Source of the DNA: an uncultured Clostridia bacterium
GTDB lineage: Bacteria > Bacillota > Clostridia > TANB77 > CAG-508
NCBI GenBank assembly: GCA_944393455.1
Contig: CALYAH010000020.1
Coordinates: 1 to 8,091 of the forward strand
Length of the DNA: 8,091 nt
Direction: 5' to 3'
Numbering within the stretch: the stretch's first letter is position 1; every line of letters begins with the position of its first letter. Both the position numbers and the translations under genes were made by a program. The notes beneath the pieces are model-generated. The model ran no database searches and was not told where the DNA came from. It saw nothing but the letters and a program-made list of their open reading frames with translations. This document shows, one piece after another, positions 1-6,453 of the stretch.

Positions 1-1187
1 CTATTTTAATGAATCCAGAAACATGGGTAGCTTCTGGTCACGTAGGAGGTTTCTCAGACCCATTAATTGATTGCAAAGAATGTAAAACAAGACATAGGGC
101 TGATAAGTTAATAGAGGAATGGGCACATGAAAAAGGAAAAGACATGATAGCAGACGGAATGAGTGATGAAGAATTAACAAATTTCATAGAAGAAAATAAA
201 ATTCCATGCCCAAACTGTGGAAAAACAAATTTTACAGGAATTAGAAAATTCAATTTAATGTTTAAAACTTTCCAAGGAGTAACAGAGGATACAACTTCTG
301 AAATATACTTAAGACCAGAAACAGCACAAGGAATTTTTGTGGATTTCAAAAATGTACTTAGAACATCTAGAAAAAAAATGCCAATGGGAATTGCACAAAT
401 TGGTAAGGCTTTTAGAAATGAAATAACACCAGGAAATTTCATTTTTAGAACACGTGAATTTGAACAAATGGAATTAGAATTCTTTTGTAAACCAGGAACT
501 GACTTAGACTGGTTTAAATATTGGAAAGATTATTGTGAGAAATGGTTGTTAGATTTAGGAATAAAAAGAGAAAACATTCGATTAAGAGATCATTCAGCAG
601 AAGAGTTAGTATTTTATAGTAAAGCTACAACTGATATTGAATTTGCTTTCCCATTTGGTTGGGGAGAATTATGGGGAATTGCAGACAGAACAGATTATGA
701 TTTAACAAAACATATGGAGCATTCAAAACAAGACTTAACATATCAAGATCCAGAAACAAACGAAAAATATGTGCCATATGTAATTGAGCCATCTTTAGGT
801 GCAGACAGAGTAGTTTTAGCATTTTTATGCAACGCTTATGAAGAACAAGAATTAGAAGATGGAGATAAAAGAACAGTATTACATTTGCATCCAGCTATTG
901 CACCATACAAATTAGCAGTATTACCACTTTCTAAAAAATTATCAGAAAAAGCAAATGAAGTATATAATAAGTTAGCTAAGAAGTTTATGTGTGATTACGA
1001 TGAAGCAGGTTCTATCGGAAAACGTTATAGAAGAGAAGACGAAATAGGAACACCATATTGTGTAACAATAGACTTTGATACATTAGAAGATGAATCAGTA
1101 ACAATACGTGATAGAGACACAATGGAACAAGTAAGAGTAAAAATTGATGAGGTAGAGAGCTGGATACAAGAAAAAATTGAATTTTAA
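1..1187 (+). CDS. glyS: Glycyl-tRNA synthetase, dimeric (alpha2) bacterial type, 5'-truncated by the window edge
   Basis: Charges tRNA-Gly with glycine in the cytoplasm. The reading frame is open from base 3 (Ile-Leu precede the first visible Met at 9), so the first ATG is internal. About 395 codons are visible; the family is about 460 residues, so roughly 65-70 N-terminal residues are missing. Counting from the Met at 9: two CxxC pairs (DCKEC near 21-25, PCPNC near 66-70) typical of the zinc-binding insertion; RPETAQG at 102-108; class II motif 2 FRNE at 135-138 and REFEQMELEFF at 149-159; ELWGIADRTDYDL at 220-232; motif 3 EPSLGADR at 260-267; then an anticodon-binding domain from about 290 (HPAIAPYKLAVLPL) to the C-terminus. 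This is the single-chain Gram-positive/eukaryote-like enzyme, not the alpha2beta2 GlyQ/GlyS form. It contains no in-frame CGG codon. A strong hairpin follows the stop. Confidence 0.97.
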   Translation, partial: ILMNPETWVASGHVGGFSDPLIDCKECKTRHRADKLIEEWAHEKGKDMIADGMSDEELTNFIEENKIPCPNCGKTNFTGIRKFNLMFKTFQGVTEDTTSEIYLRPETAQGIFVDFKNVLRTSRKKMPMGIAQIGKAFRNEITPGNFIFRTREFEQMELEFFCKPGTDLDWFKYWKDYCEKWLLDLGIKRENIRLRDHSAEELVFYSKATTDIEFAFPFGWGELWGIADRTDYDLTKHMEHSKQDLTYQDPETNEKYVPYVIEPSLGADRVVLAFLCNAYEEQELEDGDKRTVLHLHPAIAPYKLAVLPLSKKLSEKANEVYNKLAKKFMCDYDEAGSIGKRYRREDEIGTPYCVTIDFDTLEDESVTIRDRDTMEQVRVKIDEVESWIQEKIEF

Positions 1188-1192
1188 ATGAG

Positions 1193-1225
1193 ACAAGTGG
1201 GACAGAGCAAAAATGTCCCACTTGT
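1193..1225. terminator. Hairpin between convergent glycyl-tRNA synthetase and spore-protein genes
   Basis: Perfect 11-bp stem: acaagtgggac (1193-1203) pairs with gtcccacttgt (1215-1225) around an 11-base loop. It starts 5 bases after the synthetase stop and ends 3 bases before the stop of the opposing spore gene, so it fits a bidirectional terminator. The U-tract is weak on the plus side (TTAATTATT) and moderate on the minus side. Confidence 0.75.
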
Positions 1226-1228
1226 TAA

Positions 1229-1396
1229 TTATTCATATAAATCAGAAATAGGAACATCCTTTTCTTCAAAATTATCAATAAACCCAACTTTAGCCATTTG
1301 TTGATTAATACCTTGAATCCAAACAGCTCGATTATCGTAGAAAATATCATGTTTTTCATCATTGTTTAATATAGAATTAATTCTTTCTAAATTCAT
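1229..1396 (-). CDS. sspH: Small acid-soluble spore protein, H type
   Basis: A 55-residue protein beginning MNLERINSILNND and ending DVPISDLYE. The pattern MxLERAxxIxxSxxxxxVxYxxxxVWIxxI...VPVxxLxE is that of H-type SASPs; here it appears as MNLERINSIL, HDIFYDNRAVWIQGI and KDVPISDLYE. H-type SASPs are made in the forespore late in sporulation and stored in the spore core. The start is set by GGAGGT (plus strand 1404-1409) seven bases before the ATG at 1396. Another ATG at 1403 directly abuts that site and is in a different frame. The gene is convergent with glycyl-tRNA synthetase and shares its terminator. I could not identify a clear sporulation-sigma promoter upstream. The length matches the family (about 55-60). 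The assignment rests on remembered family pattern, not on a search. Confidence 0.85.
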   Translation of the reverse strand: MNLERINSILNNDEKHDIFYDNRAVWIQGINQQMAKVGFIDNFEEKDVPISDLYE

Positions 1397-1501
1397 AACT
1401 CATACCTCCAATACATATATTATTTTAAGTATATCCAACTACTTATACATTTATAACTAAAATATTTTAGCATGATGGTTATAACAGATTAAATATGAAA
1501 G

Positions 1502-1530
1502 TTGACTTATATATTAATTTAAGATAAAAT
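1502..1530 (+). promoter_or_regulatory. Sigma-A promoter of the TGS/uridine-kinase gene
   Basis: TTGACT (1502-1507), a 17-base spacer, then TAAAAT (1525-1530). It lies 26 bases before the ATG at 1557. The ribosome binding site AGGAGG is at 1545-1550, six bases before the start. Confidence 0.75.
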
Positions 1531-1556
1531 AATTAGGTACAAAAAGGAGGAAGAGT

Positions 1557-3197
1557 ATGAAAATACAATATAAAGAAAAAACGTTAGAAATAGAACATAA
1601 GATGAAAATAAGCAAATTATTAAAAGATGAAATAGAAAATAGTGAGTATGCAGTAGTAGGAGCTATTTTTAATAATGAATATGTTAATATAGAATATGAG
1701 ATAGAAGAAGATGGAAAAATAGAATTAATAGATATTTCATCAAAAGAAGGGATGAGAATTTACAAAAGGACAATAATATACATTTTTGCAAAAGCATTAA
1801 AAGAAATGTACCCAAACAATAAAGCAACTGTAAATTATCAATTAGCAAATGCAACTTATTGTGATCTTGGGGAAATTGAAGTAACAGATGAAGTTATACA
1901 AAGATTAATTGATAAAATGAGAAAGATTGTAAATAAAAACTTACCAATCAAAGAAGTAGTTATGACAAGAGAAGAAGCTAAAAAGTTTTATGAAGAAAAG
2001 AATACAGGAAGAGGAAGATTGCAATATGATTTAGAAACAAATGAAAAAATTTATATGCATTTTTGTGAAGATTATTTTAACTACTGTTATGGAATTATAG
2101 CGAATAGAACAGGAATAACTAAAATTTTTGAAATATTAAAATATGATAAAGGACTATTAATTAGATATCCAAGTGTAGAAAGACCAGACAAATTGCCAAA
2201 ACTAATGCAAAATAAAAAAATTAAATGGGCATTAGACGAATATAATGATATTCATAAAATATTAGATATTAACACTGTTTATCGATTAAATGATGCAGTA
2301 GAAAATAATACAATCAAAGATGTAATTATGTTAGATGAAGCTTTACATGAAAAGAAAATTGCTAATATAGCAGATAGAATAGCTAGAAATAGGAAAATAA
2401 GAATGATATTAATTGCAGGGCCATCTTCATCAGGAAAAACAACTTTTGCACAAAGATTGGAAATTCAGTTAAGAATCAATAAAATAAAACCAGTAACAAT
2501 ATCAGTTGATAATTATTTCGTGGAAAGGAAAGATACTCCAAGAGATAAAGACGGAAACTATGATTTTGAGTGTATAGAAGCAATTGACTTAAAGCTATTT
2601 AATGATCATCTAACAAGATTATTAAATGGTGAAGAAGTTGAAATGCCACAATTTGATTTTCATGATGGAACGAAAAAATACAAAGGAAAGAAACTGCAAT
2701 TAAAAGAAGATGAAGTTTTAGTAATAGAGGGAATACATTGTCTAAATGATAGATTAACAAGTAGTATACCAAAAGATGAAAAATTTAAAATTTATATTAG
2801 TGCTTTAACAGTATTAAATATGGACAGATATACAAAAGTATCATCAACAGATACTAGACTTATCAGGAGGATGGTAAGAGATTATCAATTTAGAGGATAT
2901 TCAGCAAAACATACTATTGCTACTTGGCATATGGTAACAAGAGGAGAAGTATTAAACATTTTTCCTTTCCAAGAAGAAGCAAACAGTATTTTTAATACTT
3001 CACTTATTTATGAATTGGGAGTTCTAAAAGGAATTGCAGAACCTATTTTAAAAGAAATAACTAAGGAAGAACCAGAATATGCAGAAGCACAAAGATTGTT
3101 AAATATTTTGAAATATATAAAAACAATTTCAACTGATCTTGTGCCAACAAACTCTTTGTTAAAGGAATTTGTTGGAGGAGGAGATTTTAAATATTAA
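1557..3197 (+). CDS. Uridine kinase-family nucleoside kinase with N-terminal TGS and ThrRS/AlaRS SAD-like domains
   Basis: 546 residues, the usual length of this clostridial family. An N-terminal TGS domain (about 1-62) is followed by a region related to the second additional domain of threonyl-tRNA synthetase (about 65-270; RTIIYIFAKALKEMYP at 71-86, YCDLGE at 101-106). The metal-binding HxxxH of true ThrRS editing domains is replaced by Y75 and K79, so editing is not expected; as I recall, this loss is normal for the family. The C-terminal half is a phosphoribulokinase/uridine kinase domain: P-loop GPSSSGKTT at 288-296, DNYF starting at D318 with RKDTPRD just after, Walker-B-like VIEGIH around E391, and DTRLIRRMVRDYQFRGYSA. 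It should phosphorylate a nucleoside such as uridine with NTP, but the true substrate of these fusions is uncertain. It has its own promoter. No clear U-tract terminator follows; a long inverted repeat begins four bases after the stop. No in-frame CGG. Confidence 0.93.
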   Translation: MKIQYKEKTLEIEHKMKISKLLKDEIENSEYAVVGAIFNNEYVNIEYEIEEDGKIELIDISSKEGMRIYKRTIIYIFAKALKEMYPNNKATVNYQLANATYCDLGEIEVTDEVIQRLIDKMRKIVNKNLPIKEVVMTREEAKKFYEEKNTGRGRLQYDLETNEKIYMHFCEDYFNYCYGIIANRTGITKIFEILKYDKGLLIRYPSVERPDKLPKLMQNKKIKWALDEYNDIHKILDINTVYRLNDAVENNTIKDVIMLDEALHEKKIANIADRIARNRKIRMILIAGPSSSGKTTFAQRLEIQLRINKIKPVTISVDNYFVERKDTPRDKDGNYDFECIEAIDLKLFNDHLTRLLNGEEVEMPQFDFHDGTKKYKGKKLQLKEDEVLVIEGIHCLNDRLTSSIPKDEKFKIYISALTVLNMDRYTKVSSTDTRLIRRMVRDYQFRGYSAKHTIATWHMVTRGEVLNIFPFQEEANSIFNTSLIYELGVLKGIAEPILKEITKEEPEYAEAQRLLNILKYIKTISTDLVPTNSLLKEFVGGGDFKY

Positions 3198-3200
3198 CGA

Positions 3201-3368
3201 GGTTTTTTGGGGAAGGAGTGTTTTTTGGGATGTTTTTTGGGAAGGAGTAAAAAAACATATTATTGAAAAATAAAGAGATAAAAAGATGATAAAATAATGA
3301 AAAAAATTAAAGAGATGTTTTTTAACTCCGACCCAAAAAACACGTACCAAAAAACACACAAAAAACAC
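3201..3368. repeat. Long imperfect inverted repeat built from GTTTTTTGGG units
   Basis: The left half carries three copies of GTTTTTTGG(G) at 3202-3210, 3220-3229 and 3232-3241, two of them followed by (G)AAGGAGT. The right half carries three inverted copies: CCCAAAAAAC (3332-3341), CCAAAAAAC (3347-3355) and CAAAAAAC (3359-3366). The core arms 3232-3258 and 3315-3341 match as inverted repeats at 24 of 27 positions, separated by 56 AT-rich bases. An outer pair, GTGTTTTTTGG at 3218-3228 and its complement at 3347-3357, is perfect over 11 bases. Each core arm is itself partly palindromic (GTTTTTT...AAAAAAC), so two small hairpins with complementary G-rich and C-rich loops are an alternative fold. 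It fills the gap between the kinase and RNHCP genes and does not code. It may be a degenerate REP-like element; that is inference. Confidence 0.8.
3287..3295 (+). promoter_or_regulatory. Possible extended -10 promoter for the RNHCP gene, inside the repeat spacer
   Basis: TGA-TAAAAT (TGn plus a -10 hexamer at 3290-3295) lies between the two arms of the inverted repeat. There is no well-spaced -35 (TTGAAA at 3263 is 21 bases away). Transcription from here would include only the right arm of the repeat. Confidence 0.35.
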
Positions 3369-3403
3369 AGAAAACATTTCATAAAAAAGCAGAGGAGAAT
3401 AAC

Positions 3404-3718
3404 ATGAAAAGCAGAAATCTTACTGAAATTGACGAAGAATTAATATACGACAACTGTGGAAAAAAAGTACCAAAATTAGGATATTCAAGCAGAAATCATT
3501 GCCCATATTGTCTACATTCAAAACATGTTGATAAAAATCCAGGAGACAGGGCAGAAGAATGTCATGGAGATTTAGAACCGGTTAGCCTAGAAATTGATAG
3601 TAAGAAAGGTTATGTTATCATATTTAGGTGTAAAAAATGTGGTGCAATTCGAAAGAATAAAGCAGCAAAAGATGATAATATGGATTTAATTATTGATTTG
3701 AGTAGTAAACAGATTTAG
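3404..3718 (+). CDS. RNHCP-domain zinc-ribbon-like protein with one expected Cys missing
   Basis: 104 residues. The central block SSRNHCPYCLHSKHVDKNPGDRAEECHG (28-55, split here as RNHCP at 30-34, HVD at 41-43, PGDR at 46-49) and the C-terminal FRCKKCGAIRKNKAAKDDN block define the RNHCP family, small proteins of unknown role with paired cysteines likely to bind zinc. Cysteines are C18, C33, C36, C53, C76 and C79. In the family as I remember it, the first pair reads FxCxxCG; here it is IYDNCG, with Tyr15 (TAC) where a Cys (TGC/TGT) is expected, one transition away. The start is supported by GAGGAG at 3392-3397, six bases before the ATG. It is separated from the upstream kinase gene by the inverted repeat and ends in a strong terminator. 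Function unknown; possibly nucleic-acid binding. Confidence 0.88.
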   Translation: MKSRNLTEIDEELIYDNCGKKVPKLGYSSRNHCPYCLHSKHVDKNPGDRAEECHGDLEPVSLEIDSKKGYVIIFRCKKCGAIRKNKAAKDDNMDLIIDLSSKQI

Positions 3719-3724
3719 AATAGT

Positions 3725-3777
3725 AAAAAATAAAAATAGGGTAAACATTAAAATAATTTATCCTATTTTTATTTTTT
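3725..3777. terminator. Bidirectional intrinsic terminator between RNHCP and U32 genes
   Basis: A 16-bp perfect stem, AAAAAATAAAAATAGG (3725-3740) with its complement at 3762-3777, is extended inward by five further pairs (one G-U) to a loop at 3746-3756. The A-rich left and T-rich right arms give a U-tract on both strands. It begins 7 bases after the RNHCP stop and ends 12 bases before the U32 stop on the other strand. Confidence 0.88.
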
Positions 3778-3788
3778 TACTTTTTCAT

Positions 3789-6250
3789 TTAGATTTCTCT
3801 ATTTAGATTTCCATTAGTAAAATCTTTCCCTTCAAATCTTTTTCCGGACTTCACTGTTTCTACAATATGATTTATTTCATCAATTGTTTCATCTAGAATA
3901 TCAATTCTAGCAAAATCAAGATTAAAATCATTTGGTGATATAGAAGTAGTTTTACTGTTAAAAACAGTAGTAACGGTTTGAATATTATCTGGTAAAATTC
4001 TAAATTTCATATTTAATCTGTCTTTCAAATAATAAGTTGCATTTTTCGTACATCTCGCTTTACATTCAGGATAACATTTATCAGTTTCTCCGAAGTAAAC
4101 AATAATTCATGTTTAATAAAGGAATTTTACCATAAACTATTAGTTCTTTTTGTAAATAACTATAATTACACAACTTAGTTATAGTTGATTTGTCTAATTC
4201 AGGTGATAAAGTAAATTTACTTATTCCTAATTTTTTTAGTTCTAATACAGTATTAGAATTGAAAATATTAAATGTATAGTTAGCAACGATTTTAAAGTAT
4301 TTGTCAAGGTCTGTAAAAAGAGCATTTAATAACTTAATAGTACATATATTTGAAATAACAAACCCTTTTACCTCATATTTTTTAACAGCACTTTCAGCAT
4401 TAGAATAGAATAAGTTTTTATAATTTCCTTTTACAATTGTTGGCATATAAATAAAAGTATCAAATTTCTGGCTTAATATCTTTAAAATGTTTTCATATTT
4501 TTTACTTGTAAAATATTTTAAAGGGATATATATATTGTCTATATTTTCTAATCTTGAATAATCAAAGTCAAGGTTTAGTTCATTTATTAATAAAGAAATT
4601 TTTGGAGCACGAGTTTCTGAAAAATTAATATTATTATTCGCAAAATCTCTCATACTATTCAATAGTTGTTCTTTAGCATCATATGAAGGCGGAATTTTAG
4701 GGAGCGATTTATGAATATGTGCTAGAGCAAAATTTTCCACATTTTCAAGTGCAGTTCTTCTCAATTCATTTAGAATACTTATTTTAGGTAAAAATACATT
4801 TTCATCCAAATCAATTTTAATATTTTTAAATTGATAAGGAGTAGAAGCTGTTTTAGAAATTTGTTTTATAATTGTTTCTTTATCTAGTGGTTTGTTTTTC
4901 GCTTCCTCAGGAGTATAGTCTAAAGTACAAGCAATATCTAAATCTTTATACAATTCTAAATTACAACAAGAAGAAACATGAATAGAGATAGGTTGAGATT
5001 TTTTAATAGATACTTTGCAATTTAAATTAATTTTTCTATTTTCCCTTTTATAACTTTCCTTTGCTAATGTAGATAGAATTTTAGATGACATTTTATAAAC
5101 TTTGTCACCTGACTTTATATTTCCTTTCATTCTACCAATAGTAACTGTTTGACCGATTTTTGTTTTATCAATGTTTTTGTGATTTTCCATTAATTCAGAG
5201 ATTGTGTAGCTTCCAGATTCATTTTCTAAAGCAATTGTATCTCCTATATTAATTGGTTCCTTTAATTTAATTGAAATATATCCCTTATTTTTATTATATC
5301 TTTCAACGATACCCAAAAAAAGTCCCATATTATTTGGTTTATCTTTAAAAACTAAATTTCTATTTGGTTCATTTTGTAAGTGTCCAGAAGAAGACATACC
5401 ACGATTAAATACTTGCATTAATTGTTTTTTATCATTTTTATCTACTACATAAGGTTGACCGGATAAACCTAAATCTATGTATTTTCTATAAATTCTAGTA
5501 ACAGTTGCGACATATTCAGGAGATTTCATTCTTCCTTCAATCTTTAAACACTTAACACCAGATTTAATAAAAAATGGAATATAATCTAATCCACATAAAT
5601 CACGAGTACTAAGCAAATATCCAGAATTAATTTTTTTATCATTTTCTAATAATTCATAAGGTAACCTGCAAGGACCGAGCACATTTTCCACGATTTCCAG
5701 ATCTACCGCCAATCATACTAGAAAGTAGACATTGACCAGAATATGAAATACACAATGCACCATGAACAAAACATTCGATTTCAATTTTTGTGTTTTTACA
5801 AATATAGTCAATTTCATCAGTAGAAAGTTCTCTAGATAAAACTACTCTTTTAAAGCCTAAATCCTGTAATTCTAAGGCACCATTTAAATTGTGAACTGTC
5901 ATCTGAGTGCTAGCATGAATTGGTAAGTCAGGAAACATTTCAATTAATTTTTTTGCTAACCCTAAATCTTGTACAATAATAGCATCGATACCGAATTGAT
6001 AAGCTTCTTTAGCTAAATTAATAGCTGATTCAAATTCATCATCTTTTATTAGGGTATTTAAGGTTAAATTTGTTTTAACACCACGAATTTTAGCATATTG
6101 AATTGCTTTTTGAAGTTCATCAGAATCAAAATTGTTGGCAAAAGCTCTAGCGCTAAATGAATTAGCACCAAAATATACACTATCTGCACCGTTTTGTACA
6201 GCAGCTTTTAAACATTCAAAATCTCCAACAGGAGAAAGTAAGTCTATCAT
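3789..6250 (-). CDS. Large U32-family (RlhA/TrhP-like) RNA-hydroxylation protein with DUF3656; needs two +1 frameshifts
   Basis: Start ATG at 6250 with GGAGGT (plus strand 6256-6261) five bases upstream. Frame 1 runs to A191, where CGG (5677-5675) lies; skipping its C continues in a second frame for 528 codons to L719, where a second CGG (4092-4090) lies; skipping its C opens the last 100 residues to TAA at 3789. The total is 819 residues; 2,462 nt minus two skipped bases is exactly 820 codons. Domains: U32 barrel (1 to ~300; PVGDFECLKAAV at 7-18, ASTQMTVHN at 113-121, SGNRGKCA-GPCRLPY across the first shift, KIEGRMKSPEY at 236-246), DUF3656 (~407-505), and a C-terminal U32-like part ending in NYCLL-GETDKCYPEC. 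Cysteines C167, C174, C190 and C219 resemble the 4Fe-4S set of UbiU-type U32 proteins; C717, C725, C729 and C733 form a second cluster. Relatives hydroxylate 23S rRNA (RlhA) or tRNA U34 (TrhP); which applies is unknown. Neither downstream piece has an SD site or ATG start at its head, so separate genes are unlikely. A doubly frameshifted pseudogene or assembly error is the alternative. Confidence 0.85.
4089..4095 (-). other. Candidate +1 frameshift site 2: CTT CGG A
   Basis: On the coding (minus) strand frame 0 reads TTA CTT CGG AGA AAC TGA and stops at 4083-4081. Skipping the C at 4092 reads CTT-GGA GAA ACT GAT AAA TGT and joins NYCLL to GETDKCYPEC, which is the expected continuation of the U32 C-terminus with its Cys cluster. 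There is no homopolymer run at the site and no clear upstream SD-like stimulator. Confidence 0.7.
5674..5680 (-). other. Candidate +1 frameshift site 1: GCT CGG T
   Basis: On the coding (minus) strand frame 0 reads TGT GCT CGG TCC TTG CAG and stops at TGA (5656-5654) after RSLQVTL. Skipping the C at 5677 reads GCT-GGT CCT TGC AGG TTA and joins GNRGKCA to GPCRLPYELL, the strongly conserved U32 signature. The shift falls right after C190, a probable metal-cluster cysteine. Confidence 0.7.
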
Positions 6251-6281
6251 TTTTTACCTCCAAATGTGTAATTCTTTTTTT

Positions 6282-6290
6282 ATTATAGCA
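6282..6290 (-). promoter_or_regulatory. Extended -10 promoter of the U32 gene
   Basis: On the minus strand TGC-TATAAT (plus-strand 6282-6290) is a perfect -10 hexamer with the TGn extension, about 30 bases upstream of the ATG. The -35 region at normal spacing (AGACCT) is poor, as is common for extended -10 promoters. Confidence 0.6.
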
Positions 6291-6377
6291 CAAACTGACA
6301 AATTAGGTCTATAAAACGACAAATAATTTCTATTTTTCATTCAGATAAAAAACACAGAAACTTAGTTAGAAAATTTG

Positions 6378-6406
6378 TTGACGAAAAAAAATCGGAATGA
6401 TATAAT
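6378..6406 (+). promoter_or_regulatory. Sigma-A promoter of the cadherin-like membrane protein gene
   Basis: TTGACG (6378-6383), a 17-base spacer, TATAAT (6401-6406). The predicted transcript start near 6413 leaves an ATG at 6418 almost leaderless, which supports the ATG at 6454 as the true start. This promoter is back-to-back with that of the U32 gene. Confidence 0.85.
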
Positions 6407-6453
6407 ACAATCAAAAAATGAAAGAAAAATACAAAAGTTTTGGAGGAAAACAA

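Noticed and set aside
71..79. In-frame rare-codon frameshifts elsewhere (GlyRS, kinase, RNHCP, cadherin-like genes)
   Set aside because: I checked each gene for in-frame CGG or a frame break and found none; these genes are continuous.
1457..1470. 14-bp perfect palindrome CTAAAATATTTTAG between divergent genes, possible operator
   Set aside because: At this base composition one or two such AT-only palindromes are expected by chance in 8 kb, and there is no second copy.
3201..3247. G-quadruplex potential in the G-rich left half of the repeat
   Set aside because: There are only three runs of three or more G, with long loops; the inverted-repeat structure explains the pattern better.
3159..3377. 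Minus-strand open frame across the inverted repeat
   Set aside because: It consists of translated A/T runs of the repeat (Phe/Lys-rich), has no SD, and resembles no family.
3789..4028. Separate 79-residue gene at the 3' end of the U32 region
   Set aside because: It starts at TTG without an SD, and its frame is open upstream to the CGG at 4092-4090, where it continues the U32 protein. It is the third segment of the same gene.
4081..5712. Separate 543-residue U32 gene with a start at 5712
   Set aside because: The start would be TTG with no SD inside the first segment, and its first 12 residues (MAVDLEIVENVL) do not fit the family; the fit begins exactly at the +1 junction.
6418..6453. Upstream ATG at 6418 as the start of the cadherin-like protein (12 extra residues)
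   Set aside because: It has no ribosome binding site and lies about 5 bases from the predicted transcript start; GGAGG at 6442-6446 points to the ATG at 6454.
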